Origin: Salinicoccus luteus DSM 17002
GTDB taxonomy: Bacteria; Bacillota; Bacilli; Staphylococcales; Salinicoccaceae
DNA: 64,000 bases
Reading direction: 5' to 3'
NCBI RefSeq assembly: GCF_000712035.1
Contig: NZ_JONV01000007.1
Span: 124,001-188,000 of the forward strand
Shown here: piece after piece, positions 34,208 to 42,274 of the stretch
Layout of the letters: each line of letters opens with the position of its first letter
Numbering within the stretch: the stretch's first letter is position 1
Program-made: the position numbers and the translations under genes
Notes under the pieces: generated by a model
Seen by the model: only the letters and a program-made list of their open reading frames with translations
Told to the model about the DNA's origin: nothing
The model's database searches: none

Positions 34208-35950
34208 TTAATTTGCTTCTGCATGCTTCCGGGAACGTACAAGCATTGTAAATATTGTTGCCAATATAGCGATGATAATGAAGAATCCGATATTCAAGCC
34301 TAAACCGTTCACCCATACATACCCGACAGCCCCGGCAAGCACAATGTAGAACACCGTTGGAATGAGCAGGCGGGAAATCAATGTTCCCTCCTTGCCGATG
34401 AGTCCTGCGGCCGCACTTGCTGCCACGACATTATGCACACAGATCATATTTCCTGCTGCACCGCCGACTGCCTGGAGTGCAACGATATAGAGCGGGTTGG
34501 CACCAATCTCGTCGGCTACCCCGAACTGGAAGAGGCCGAACATCATGTTGCTGACCGTGTTGCTGCCGGCAGCAAAGGCGCCCATCGCCCCAATGGCTGG
34601 AGAGATCAGCGGCCAGCTGTCGCCGAACAGGCTTGCGGCACCTTGTGCCAGCACGAGCGGCATCGAATCGAACCCGGCATCATTGATGCCTGAATTGATG
34701 AAAACCTGTACGAGGGGCACGGAGACAATCAATGCAGCCATTGCGGCGAGGATTGTCCTGCCTGATACTTTGAACGCATTGGCCATCCCTTTCCCATCGA
34801 CCCGATGCAGCCATCCTGTAAATACCGCCACTACTATGAATACTACACCTGGAATCATGAATGGGGTAAGGCTGTGGTTGATTCCCGTACCGAATATGTT
34901 TTCGAAGGAGATCACCCAGCCTGAAACAATCGGCTTCAATCCCAGCGCCTCCACACGCGTGACGACAAGCAGCAGGGCAACGAGGACATACGGCAGCCAG
35001 GCCCTGATCATTGAAATCTCTTTCGTCGGCCTCACTTCTGCAGAAATGTCACTGAACCAGGATTTCTGCCATGTCTCCCGGGGTTCGAAATCGAATGTCT
35101 GCTTCGGCATGAGGAACCCTTTCTTCGCCAGAGGAATGACAATCGCCATACCGACCAGTCCACCGAGGAGCGACGGGAATTCCGGCCCCAGGAAATTGGC
35201 CACCAGTGTAAACGGAATGACGAAGGCCAGACCTGCAAAGAGCGCAAACGGCCAGACGGCGAAACCTTCCCTGAAACTTCTGTTCCTGCCGAAGAATTTT
35301 GTCAGCATGACCGACATGAGCAGCGGAATGAACAATCCGACGAGGGCATGGAATATCGACACCTGCCCGCCCACATCAAAGATGAAGTTCGACATCTCCT
35401 GTCCAGTGCCTCCTATGTAACTGTTCACCACCGGCTGGTTTTCAAGGCTTGTATTTACCCCGACGAGGATCGGCGTCCCCACCGCGCCATACGAAACCGG
35501 CGTGGACTGCAGCATCAGTGCAATCATCACCGCTGCAAGTGCGGGAAATCCGAGAGCGATCAGAAGCGGTCCGACGATGGTTGCCGGTGCACCCCATCCT
35601 GCAGCCCCCTCAAGAAATGTGCCGAAGAGCCAGGCAACGATGATCGCCTGCACCCTTCTGTCCGGTGAAATGCTCGTGAATGAGGAGCGGATGGTATCCA
35701 CGGCACCGCTTTCCTTCAATACATTCAGCAGCAGCACCGCACCAAAGACGATGACACCGACTTCAAGTGCCGTCATGACCCCTTTCAGTGAAGCAGCTGA
35801 AATGCTGACCGCCCCCATCTGCCAGCCGAAGTATGCGATAAGCACAGTGATGATGAAACTGTAGAGCATCCCCTTTTTGGCGGACCACCTCAGTACGACA
35901 AGGAAAAAGAAAATCGACAATATTGGCAAAAGACTTAACAGAACCAGCAT
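34208..35950 (-). CDS. lldP: L-lactate permease (LctP family)
   Basis: This 580-residue, 12-14-TM proton:lactate symporter shows GTFLEGAAGWGAPATIVGPLLIALGFPALAA, TPVSYGAVGTPILVGV, MGAFAAGSNTVSNMMFGLFQ and GNMICVHNVVAASA, all diagnostic for LctP/LldP. I set the start at ATG 35950, with GGGGG 7 bases upstream. An in-frame ATG at 35986 lies within a long dyad and has no ribosome binding site. The promoter holds a CcpA-type site and the leader a perfect 11-bp dyad, so both catabolite repression and a specific regulator probably act on it. Glycolate or related hydroxy acids may also be carried. Confidence 0.94.
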   Translation of the reverse strand: MLVLLSLLPILSIFFFLVVLRWSAKKGMLYSFIITVLIAYFGWQMGAVSISAASLKGVMTALEVGVIVFGAVLLLNVLKESGAVDTIRSSFTSISPDRRVQAIIVAWLFGTFLEGAAGWGAPATIVGPLLIALGFPALAAVMIALMLQSTPVSYGAVGTPILVGVNTSLENQPVVNSYIGGTGQEMSNFIFDVGGQVSIFHALVGLFIPLLMSVMLTKFFGRNRSFREGFAVWPFALFAGLAFVIPFTLVANFLGPEFPSLLGGLVGMAIVIPLAKKGFLMPKQTFDFEPRETWQKSWFSDISAEVRPTKEISMIRAWLPYVLVALLLVVTRVEALGLKPIVSGWVISFENIFGTGINHSLTPFMIPGVVFIVVAVFTGWLHRVDGKGMANAFKVSGRTILAAMAALIVSVPLVQVFINSGINDAGFDSMPLVLAQGAASLFGDSWPLISPAIGAMGAFAAGSNTVSNMMFGLFQFGVADEIGANPLYIVALQAVGGAAGNMICVHNVVAASAAAGLIGKEGTLISRLLIPTVFYIVLAGAVGYVWVNGLGLNIGFFIIIAILATIFTMLVRSRKHAEAN

Positions 35951-35977
35951 AAACAGCCCCCATATCCCTAGTTTGAT

Positions 35978-36006
35978 TATAGTCATCTAGTCATCAGATG
36001 ACTATA
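35978..36006. promoter_or_regulatory. 11-bp perfect inverted repeat in the lactate permease leader
   Basis: TATAGTCATCT and AGATGACTATA are separated by 7 bases, starting about 14 bp downstream of the -10 box. The adjacent GntR/FadR-type regulator is the obvious candidate binder; as RNA the dyad would form a stable hairpin ahead of the ribosome binding site. Confidence 0.6.
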
Positions 36007-36019
36007 CCTTTGTCTACAC

Positions 36020-36048
36020 ATTTTATGAAAACGGTTTCCAAATGTCAA
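36020..36048 (-). promoter_or_regulatory. lactate permease promoter with a cre-like CcpA site in the spacer
   Basis: Minus-strand TTGACA (36043-36048) and TAAAAT (36020-36025) are 17 bases apart. The spacer contains TGAAAACGGTTTCC on the plus strand (36026-36039), 12 of 14 matches to the cre consensus. CcpA bound there would block RNA polymerase directly. Confidence 0.75.
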
Positions 36049-36058
36049 ACTTTTTTTC

Positions 36059-36082
36059 AAAAAAAAGAGACCTTTCGGTCCC
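36059..36082 (-). terminator. terminator of the GntR gene upstream of the lactate permease
   Basis: GGGACC-GAAA-GGTCTC forms a short stem with a GAAA tetraloop followed by eight T residues on the minus strand. Confidence 0.85.
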
Positions 36083-36085
36083 ACT

Positions 36086-36778
36086 TCATTTATGATGACT
36101 CAGCAATACCGACTCCACCCCATTCAGATGCGTAAGCATCGCGTCGATTGCTGCTTCAGCATCCTTTCTTTCAATCGCTTCGTATATGGACTTGTGCTCA
36201 TCATAAATCCTTCTGATGGATTTCTTCTCTTCATAAAGCCAGATCCTTCTTGTTTCCTTCATCGTCTCGATCATCTTTTCCGAAACACTCTCGAGCAGAT
36301 CCACGAGCATACGGTTGCCCGTCGCTTCTGCAATCGTCATATGGAACTCATAATCCGCCTGCTCCCCCAGTTCATTGTTCATGACCGCCGTCTGCATTTT
36401 CTCCAGCGTCTCACGAAGCTTCTCCAGGTCCTTTTCATCTGCATGGCCGCAGGCCATTTCAACACAGCCGACTTCGATGATTTTTCTGAGACTGAGAAGG
36501 TTCTCGATATCCTTTCTCGTAATGATTTCGAATTCATGTTCGAAGCCGAGCGGCATCCTTTCCTTTACATATGACCCCTGGCCGTGTTTTACTTCAATGA
36601 CATCCATTACCCTGAGGGTATTCAGCGCTTCCCTTATGGAAGCCGAAGATACTTGATACGATTCCGCCAGCCTGCTGATTGACGGCAGCTTGTCTCCAGG
36701 GTTCAATATGCCTTTTTTTATATCTTCCATGATCAGGTCTGCAATCTCTTCATGCACTTTTTTTCTCGAAATACCCAT
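36086..36778 (-). CDS. GntR family regulator, FadR/LldR-like
   Basis: This 230-residue regulator has a winged helix (IADLIMEDIKKGILNPGDKLPSISRLAESYQVSSASIREALNTLRVMDVIEVKHGQGSYV) and an FCD helical domain (ADYEFHMTIAEATGNRML, YDEHKSIYEAI). Position next to a lactate permease suggests an LldR-type sensor of lactate or pyruvate. The divergent gene is cstA, so it may control both sides. Candidate sites are the dyad at 35978-36006 and TGTATACAAT upstream of cstA. The start at 36778 has AGAGGTAAA upstream. Confidence 0.9.
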   Translation of the reverse strand: MGISRKKVHEEIADLIMEDIKKGILNPGDKLPSISRLAESYQVSSASIREALNTLRVMDVIEVKHGQGSYVKERMPLGFEHEFEIITRKDIENLLSLRKIIEVGCVEMACGHADEKDLEKLRETLEKMQTAVMNNELGEQADYEFHMTIAEATGNRMLVDLLESVSEKMIETMKETRRIWLYEEKKSIRRIYDEHKSIYEAIERKDAEAAIDAMLTHLNGVESVLLSHHK

Positions 36779-36864
36779 TTGGATTTACCTCTTTTACATT
36801 ATTAATGTCCATATATGATAGCACAAAACCAATAATTACAGTAATTTATCATTATATGAATATT

Positions 36865-36940
36865 TTGTAATGAAAATGAAATCGAAATTATCTGAAAAAA
36901 TGTTGATTTATGCCGTCAAAATTGATAAGATGTATACAAT
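36865..36940 (+). promoter_or_regulatory. cstA promoter region with a GntR-like site
   Basis: TTGTAA (36865-36870) and TTATCT (36888-36893) are 17 bases apart. Downstream, ATGTATACAA (36930-36939) differs at one position from the TTGTATACAA pattern typical of FCD-type GntR operators. It would act as a roadblock to transcription of cstA. Confidence 0.45.
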
Positions 36941-36965
36941 TTTTAAATGCAGGGAGGCATTCGAT

Positions 36966-38405
36966 ATGTTGACACTCACTTTTTCAATCCTACTTCTCAT
37001 ACTCGGCTATATGGTGTATGGAAAGATTGTTGAGAGGATTTTTGTCATCGATGATAGCAACGAAACGCCGGCTTACAAAAGCGGCGATGGTGTCGATTAT
37101 ATTCCAATGCACCCGATCAAAGGCTGGCTGGTACAGTTACTTAACATCGCAGGGCTCGGCCCTGTGTTCGGCGCAGTGGCGGGTGCACTTTATGGACCTG
37201 TCGCACTCATTTGGATTGTAGTTGGCTGTATCTTCGCTGGCGCAGTACACGATTATTTTTCAGGAATGCTGAGCATACGCAATAACGGCTCTCAATTTCC
37301 TGCACTTGTTGAGAAATATCTTGGAAAAAGCGTAAAGCTTTTCATCTATGTTGTTTCTTTGGCACTCATGATTCTGGTTACAGCAGCCTTCACCGCTGGA
37401 CCTGCTGAACTGATATCTATAAAAACAGGTGGAGCCATTCCATTCTTCGTCGCACTCGTACTTATTTTTGCGTATTTCCTGCTTGCAGCAATGCTGCCGA
37501 TCAATAAGATCATCGGCAAGATTTACCCCGTGTTTGGTGCCATACTGATCATCATGGCACTGGCCGTATTCGGCGGGCTCCTCCTATCCGGCGTCCAGAT
37601 ACCGAATCTCACATTATCCACGGCACACCCTGAAGGGCTTCCTGTATGGCCGCTGCTCATGGTCACCATATCATGCGGGGCCATCTCGGGCTTCCACTCC
37701 ACCCAGAGTCCGATCATCGCCCGTACGGTAAGGAAGGAATCTGAAGGACGCAAAGTCTTCTTCGGCGCCATGATTGCAGAAGGCATCATCGCACTTATCT
37801 GGGCCACAGCCGGAATGACATTCTTCGGCGGCACTAACGGCCTCGGAGCAGCGCTTGCGAACGGTGGACCTGCAGGCGTCATCGATTCCATCTCAATCGG
37901 TTACCTTGGCACTGCCGGCGCTTTTCTGGCATTTATGGGAGCGATCGTGCTGCCGATCACGACCGGGGATACCGCACTCCGTTCATCCAGGATGATCCTG
38001 ACCGAGGCAGCAGGGAAGTTCGTCAAAGTTGCAGACCGGCCAAAACTGTTCATCATGACGGCCTGTGTCGCAATTCCTTCGTTCCTGCTTGCCACAATCG
38101 ACTATTCCTTCTTATGGAGGTACTTGGGATTCACGAACCAAACGGTTTCAGCAACAATGCTGTGGGTAGCAGCCGCCTACCTGATCAAGGAAGAGAAATT
38201 GCACTTCATTGCAGGGATTCCTGCAATATTCATGACTGGCGTAGTCGGAACATACTTCTTCTACGCACCGGAGACATTGAACATGTCCTATGAGATTTCA
38301 CTCGTCCTCGGAATGATTCCGGTCATCGCAACAACTGCTCTGTATGTCAGGGCTGTGTACAGACAGAAAGCAAGAAACGTTGCTGAACCCACGCATATCG
38401 GTTAA
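36966..38405 (+). CDS. cstA: carbon starvation protein CstA-type transporter (pyruvate/peptide)
   Basis: This 479-residue membrane protein has about 12-14 hydrophobic segments. Family blocks are GPVFGAVAGALYGPVALIWIVVGCIFAGAVHDYFSGMLSIRNNG, SCGAISGFHSTQSPIIARTV and LPITTGDTALRSSRMIL. The family is known for pyruvate (and formerly peptide) uptake during carbon limitation. The start is ATG 36966 with GGGAGG 8 bases upstream; the upstream frame to 36870 overlaps the promoter. It is followed after 19 bp by ilvE on the same strand. Next to the lactate permease and mqo, pyruvate uptake is the best-supported role. Confidence 0.92.
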   Translation: MLTLTFSILLLILGYMVYGKIVERIFVIDDSNETPAYKSGDGVDYIPMHPIKGWLVQLLNIAGLGPVFGAVAGALYGPVALIWIVVGCIFAGAVHDYFSGMLSIRNNGSQFPALVEKYLGKSVKLFIYVVSLALMILVTAAFTAGPAELISIKTGGAIPFFVALVLIFAYFLLAAMLPINKIIGKIYPVFGAILIIMALAVFGGLLLSGVQIPNLTLSTAHPEGLPVWPLLMVTISCGAISGFHSTQSPIIARTVRKESEGRKVFFGAMIAEGIIALIWATAGMTFFGGTNGLGAALANGGPAGVIDSISIGYLGTAGAFLAFMGAIVLPITTGDTALRSSRMILTEAAGKFVKVADRPKLFIMTACVAIPSFLLATIDYSFLWRYLGFTNQTVSATMLWVAAAYLIKEEKLHFIAGIPAIFMTGVVGTYFFYAPETLNMSYEISLVLGMIPVIATTALYVRAVYRQKARNVAEPTHIG

Positions 38406-38424
38406 CTAATAAGGAGGAATTAAT

Positions 38425-39489
38425 ATGGGACAAACATTACAGATAGAACGGGCAAATCACTTGAAGGAAAAACCGGATGTTTCCACAGTAAAATTTGGAA
38501 CCGTCTTTACAGACTATATGTTCACGAATAAATATACGCCGGAATATGGATGGTCGGAACCTTCCATCATCCCCTATCAGAATCTGGTACTTTCCCCAAG
38601 CTGCCAGGCCATCCATTATGGCCAGTCAGTGTTTGAAGGGCTCAAGGCATACAAGAGCGGAGAAGATGTGCTACTCTTCAGACCGGATGAAAACTTCAAG
38701 CGGATGAACCAGTCACTCTCCCGCCTGTCCATGCCGGAAATCAACGAAGAGAACGCGCTGGAAGCACTCTACGAATTGCTGAAGGTCGAACGCGACTGGG
38801 TACCGGACGGCCCTGGACAGTCACTGTACGTGCGGCCTTTCGTATTTGCGGATGAACCGTTCCTTGGCGTCAGACCATCTGAAACTTACCAGTTCAACAT
38901 CATCCTCTCCCCTGTCGCAAGCTATTATGGCGGCCAGGCTGATCCGACCAGCATCTATGTTGAAGATGATTTCGTCCGTTCCGTACGTGGCGGCGTCGGT
39001 TCTGCGAAAGTCAGCGGCAACTATGCGGCCAGCCTGCTTGCTCAGAAGAAGGCCAATGAACTTGGATATGAACAGGTACTCTGGCTCGATGGCGTCGATC
39101 AGAAATATGTTGAAGAAGTCGGCAGCATGAACATCTTCTTCGTGCGCGATGGTGAACTCGTCACACCTAAACTGAACGGCTCCATCCTGCCTGGCATCAC
39201 ACGCAAGTCGATCATCGAACTCGCAAAATACAAGGGATATACCGTAAGGGAAGAGAAGATCCACATCGACGACCTTGCCAACGATCTGCATAGCGGCAGA
39301 ATCACGGAAGTCTTCGGTGCAGGAACTGCGGTAGTCATCTCTCCTGTCGGCAAGCTCAATATCCATGGTGTCGACCATATCGTCAATGAAAACCAGGTCG
39401 GCCCAATTTCCCAGGAGCTTTATGACAACCTGACGGACATCCAGTATGGTCGGGCAGAAGACCCATTCGGCTGGGTCGTAAGGATATAG
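38425..39489 (+). CDS. ilvE: branched-chain amino acid aminotransferase
   Basis: This 354-residue fold-type IV PLP enzyme interconverts valine, leucine or isoleucine with their 2-oxo acids. The PLP lysine is in GSAKVSGNYAAS (Lys195). AIHYGQSVFEGLKAYKSG and EEVGSMNIFFV are family blocks, as is TEVFGAGTAVVISPVG. Length fits the Firmicute/eukaryote-like IlvE group. It lies 19 bp downstream of cstA with AAGGAGGAA before the start and ends at a strong terminator. No other branched-chain biosynthesis gene is near. Linkage to a pyruvate-type carrier is unusual and may reflect 2-oxo acid balance. Confidence 0.95.
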   Translation: MGQTLQIERANHLKEKPDVSTVKFGTVFTDYMFTNKYTPEYGWSEPSIIPYQNLVLSPSCQAIHYGQSVFEGLKAYKSGEDVLLFRPDENFKRMNQSLSRLSMPEINEENALEALYELLKVERDWVPDGPGQSLYVRPFVFADEPFLGVRPSETYQFNIILSPVASYYGGQADPTSIYVEDDFVRSVRGGVGSAKVSGNYAASLLAQKKANELGYEQVLWLDGVDQKYVEEVGSMNIFFVRDGELVTPKLNGSILPGITRKSIIELAKYKGYTVREEKIHIDDLANDLHSGRITEVFGAGTAVVISPVGKLNIHGVDHIVNENQVGPISQELYDNLTDIQYGRAEDPFGWVVRI

Positions 39490-39494
39490 AACGC

Positions 39495-39534
39495 AAAAAG
39501 TGGCATGTGAGTAGATCTCACATGCCACTTTTTT
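39495..39534. terminator. bidirectional terminator between ilvE and the hydratase gene
   Basis: AAAAAGTGGCATGTGA and TCACATGCCACTTTTTT pair around a short loop; both strands end in T-runs. Confidence 0.93.
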
Positions 39535-39566
39535 ATGGGATCAGCCTTCTATGGTCGACGACGTCC

Positions 39567-40313
39567 CTATTGAATGACTTTAAAAGCTACTTCTCCGACA
39601 TTTTCATATTCCGCCTTATATGCGCCCGGCTTCAGCGGCACCGGAAGATTGAAGGTACCTGAAGAGATGAAGAGCCCGGGGCTCAATGCCTTGCCCCGTA
39701 CTGCAAGAGTGCCGGCCAGCCACTTCACCGCACTGGCGGGATGGCCGAGCACTTCCGTCGAAAAGCCTTCCTTGATGACGATGCCATCACGTGACAATGT
39801 GCCTTTGATGGCGTCGAGTGCAGCATAATCATAGCTTTTCGGTTCACCATACACCACTGCACCGTTTACTGCGCCGTCGGCGATGATTTCAGTCAGGGCT
39901 GCATTCGGGAACCAGTCCTTATACCGGCCATCCGGCACTTCGGCACCCGGCGCCACCCTGCATTTCTTCATGATGTCCGTCTCCGTGTCTTCCGGGAATA
40001 TCTCTTCATCGACCAGAAAGACCAGTTCCATTTCAAGGAGCGGTATATTATAGTCGCCCAGATTGATTTCTTTACGCACCGTACGGTCGGTCATGGCACC
40101 GTATAAAGGGGAGTCACTGTGGAAAAGATCCTGGGTCTCCCGGCTCGTCAGGCTGATCTTATAACCCATGAGGACTTCATCATTCTCCTCCTTTAATTTC
40201 AGCACACCTTCCTGTATGCGATAGGCGGCCTCTTTCGATTCAATATCAAGTGTACCCAATTCCAATGGTTCATTCGCTGCATACGCAGTGTATAGCTGTT
40301 CGACAATCGACAT
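39567..40313 (-). CDS. 2-keto-4-pentenoate hydratase (fumarylacetoacetase-fold)
   Basis: The 248-residue product resembles MhpD/BphH/XylJ: LMGYKISLTSRETQDLFHSDSPLYGAMTDRTV, LLEMELVFLVDEEI and GFSTEVLGHPASAVKWLAGTLAVRGKALSPGLFISSGTF. These enzymes add water to 2-hydroxypenta-2,4-dienoate to give 4-hydroxy-2-oxovalerate, substrate of the aldolase encoded 8 kb away at 48174-49193. A related family acts on C6-C7 dioic analogues. The start at 40313 has AAGGAGGG 6 bases upstream. It stands alone between two oppositely directed neighbours; the palindrome TTTCCGGGAAA (40352-40362) lies upstream and may be an operator. No ring-cleavage dioxygenase is in the window. Confidence 0.88.
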   Translation of the reverse strand: MSIVEQLYTAYAANEPLELGTLDIESKEAAYRIQEGVLKLKEENDEVLMGYKISLTSRETQDLFHSDSPLYGAMTDRTVRKEINLGDYNIPLLEMELVFLVDEEIFPEDTETDIMKKCRVAPGAEVPDGRYKDWFPNAALTEIIADGAVNGAVVYGEPKSYDYAALDAIKGTLSRDGIVIKEGFSTEVLGHPASAVKWLAGTLAVRGKALSPGLFISSGTFNLPVPLKPGAYKAEYENVGEVAFKVIQ

Positions 40314-40384
40314 GAAAACCCTCCTTCATTTTATACTAAATATAACACAGCTTTCCGGGAAATTTTTCTGGAGTTCATTCAATT

Positions 40385-40412
40385 TTTATCTGTTTTTTAC
40401 ATCCAGTTAACA
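40385..40412 (+). promoter_or_regulatory. PhoP (phosphate starvation) box repeats upstream of alkaline phosphatase
   Basis: Three hexamers at 11-bp intervals, TTTATC, TTTACA and TTAACA, each separated by 5 bases, match the TT(A/T)ACA-N5 repeats bound by PhoP dimers in Gram-positive bacteria. TATGAT at 40442-40447 is a plausible -10 box. Confidence 0.75.
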
Positions 40413-40480
40413 TTCTTAGTCCGGATTTAATATCCCCTTGCTATGATGGGATCATCTTGAATAGGAGGAGATACACACTT

Positions 40481-41854
40481 ATGAAAAAATGGTTTACTGC
40501 TTCACTTCTAACTTTATTTGTTCTGGCATCCGTCTTCGGTTCCAATCCGGCTACCGCTGCAGGTGGAGGATCAGGGGCGCAGGATGCAGATGCAGATCAG
40601 AATACTGACGTCCCAAAAAACGTGATATACCTGATTGGTGACGGAATGGGTGTTACATACAACACCGCCTACAGATACTATAAGAATGGCGGATTTTCGG
40701 AAGATATGGCCGATACTGAATTCGATCATCACCTTGTCGGACAGCAGAAGACACATCCGCATGACGAAGAGGAGAACATCACAGATTCAGCCGCTTCCGC
40801 CACAGCAATGGCTACAGGCTCCAAAACCTACAATAATGCCATTGCCGTCGACCATGAACTGAACGAACTCGAAACTGCACTCGAGGTCGCCAAAGCGTCA
40901 GACAAGTCCACAGGACTCGTGGCAACAAGCGAAATTACACATGCGACACCGGCAAGCTTCGGCGCCCATGACGAATCCAGGCATAATCATGCCGAGATCG
41001 CCGATGACTATTTTGATGAAAGAATAAATGACCAGATGAAAGTCGATGTCCTGCTTGGCGGCGGCATCGAATACTTCGATCGTGAAGACCGCAACCTGAT
41101 TGAAGAATTCCAGAATGAAGGATATGACTTCGTCAGCAATGCCCAGGAAATGCAGCAGTCACAGAACAGCCAGCTGCTCGGCCTGTTCTCAGAAGGTGGA
41201 CTGCCAAAGAAATGGGACCGCACGGAAGAGATTCCTTCCCTGGAAAGCATGACACAGACGGCGCTTGATACACTGAGCCAGAATGAAGAAGGCTTCTTCC
41301 TGATGGTTGAAGGCAGCCAGATCGACTGGGCTGGCCATGCCAATGACATCGCTGGTGCAATGAGCGAGATGGAAGACTTCGAAGCGGCATTCGCCGCAGC
41401 AATAGACTTTGCTGAACAGGATGGAGAAACGCTTGTTGTTGCTACGGCAGACCATAACACAGGTGGCTTCTCCCTCGGACTGGATGGGGAGTATAACTGG
41501 AATGCAGAACCACTCCATGAGATGCACCGCACACCTGAATTCATCACCGAAGAAATCCTCGAAACTGAAGACATCGAAGGTACACTGGATGCATACATCG
41601 ACTGGGCATTCACATCAGAGGAAATCGGTGCGCTGGAAGAAGCGCTGCTCCTTCCGACAGCCGACCGCTATGGTGAAATCGAAGGCATCATCAAAGGGGC
41701 CGTCGACAAGCGTACCTTCACCGGCTGGACGACAGGGGGACACACTGGGGAAGACGTCAATGTCTACGCCTATGGTCCAGGCAAGGAAAACTTCCAGGGG
41801 CTTACAGACAATATCGAACATGGCGACTTCATCAAGTCATTCATGGCGCAATAA
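40481..41854 (+). CDS. secreted alkaline phosphatase
   Basis: This 457-residue exported zinc/magnesium phosphomonoesterase has a Sec signal MKKWFTASLLTLFVLASVF ending near ATAAG. The mature enzyme shows the metal site LIGDGMGV, the phosphoserine motif TDSAASATAMATG, MVEGSQIDWAGHAND, TADHNTGG and TTGGHTGEDV. It releases phosphate from esters outside the cell. The start is ATG 40481, with AGGAGGAG upstream at a wide 11-12-base spacing; the frame from TTG 40457 has no site and would bury the signal peptide. PhoP boxes lie upstream. The protein is strongly acidic, as expected of a halophile's secreted enzyme. Confidence 0.95.
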   Translation: MKKWFTASLLTLFVLASVFGSNPATAAGGGSGAQDADADQNTDVPKNVIYLIGDGMGVTYNTAYRYYKNGGFSEDMADTEFDHHLVGQQKTHPHDEEENITDSAASATAMATGSKTYNNAIAVDHELNELETALEVAKASDKSTGLVATSEITHATPASFGAHDESRHNHAEIADDYFDERINDQMKVDVLLGGGIEYFDREDRNLIEEFQNEGYDFVSNAQEMQQSQNSQLLGLFSEGGLPKKWDRTEEIPSLESMTQTALDTLSQNEEGFFLMVEGSQIDWAGHANDIAGAMSEMEDFEAAFAAAIDFAEQDGETLVVATADHNTGGFSLGLDGEYNWNAEPLHEMHRTPEFITEEILETEDIEGTLDAYIDWAFTSEEIGALEEALLLPTADRYGEIEGIIKGAVDKRTFTGWTTGGHTGEDVNVYAYGPGKENFQGLTDNIEHGDFIKSFMAQ

Positions 41855-41867
41855 CAATTAGTATATG

Positions 41868-41917
41868 AAAAGAACCGGCACACTGCATTAAGCATGGCAG
41901 TATGCCGGTTCTTTATT
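41868..41917. terminator. terminator of alkaline phosphatase (probably bidirectional)
   Basis: AAAGAACCGGCA pairs with TGCCGGTTCTTT around an inner, partly paired loop and is followed by ATTTTC on the plus strand. The cupin gene converges from the other side. Confidence 0.85.
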
Positions 41918-41926
41918 TTCATCTCC

Positions 41927-42262
41927 TCAGAATACCACCGCAAGGAACACCAGTTTCGATTCTCCTGTGTTCACAATGCCGTGGGACTCGCCCTTCGTGA
42001 TCAGGCATAAATCATGGGGCCCCACCGGCCTGTACTCTCCATCCGCATCGATGAAGTCCGCCTGACCACTCAGAATATAGTAGCCTTCGGAATCATCGAG
42101 ATGCTCGTGATAGCCGATGCTGCCGCCTTTTTCGATCACCACTTTCGCGAAGAGGTCAAGCCCCTTCACGTCATGCGGGTCCAGATGCCTGGATATGGCC
42201 ACGCTGCCGTTTCCACCATGTAGATCCGTGAAGTGTTCTGCAGCTTTTGGTTTCAGTATCAT
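41927..42262 (-). CDS. small cupin-domain protein
   Basis: This 111-residue single cupin has motif 1 SIGYHEHLDDSEGYYILSGQADF and motif 2 DLCLITKGESHGIVNTG, with metal-binding His, His, Glu and His all present. Such proteins bind a metal ion and act as isomerases, dioxygenases or ligand sensors; a role on the solute imported by the TRAP system is plausible. It starts 12 bp after the DctM stop codon with GGAGGC upstream, making it the fourth gene of the dctPQM unit. The exact reaction cannot be read. Confidence 0.82.
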   Translation of the reverse strand: MILKPKAAEHFTDLHGGNGSVAISRHLDPHDVKGLDLFAKVVIEKGGSIGYHEHLDDSEGYYILSGQADFIDADGEYRPVGPHDLCLITKGESHGIVNTGESKLVFLAVVF

Positions 42263-42274
42263 GGTTTGCCTCCT

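Noticed and set aside
38405..38425. T-box or attenuator controlling ilvE
   Set aside because: Only 19 bp separate cstA and ilvE, which leaves no room for a leader RNA.
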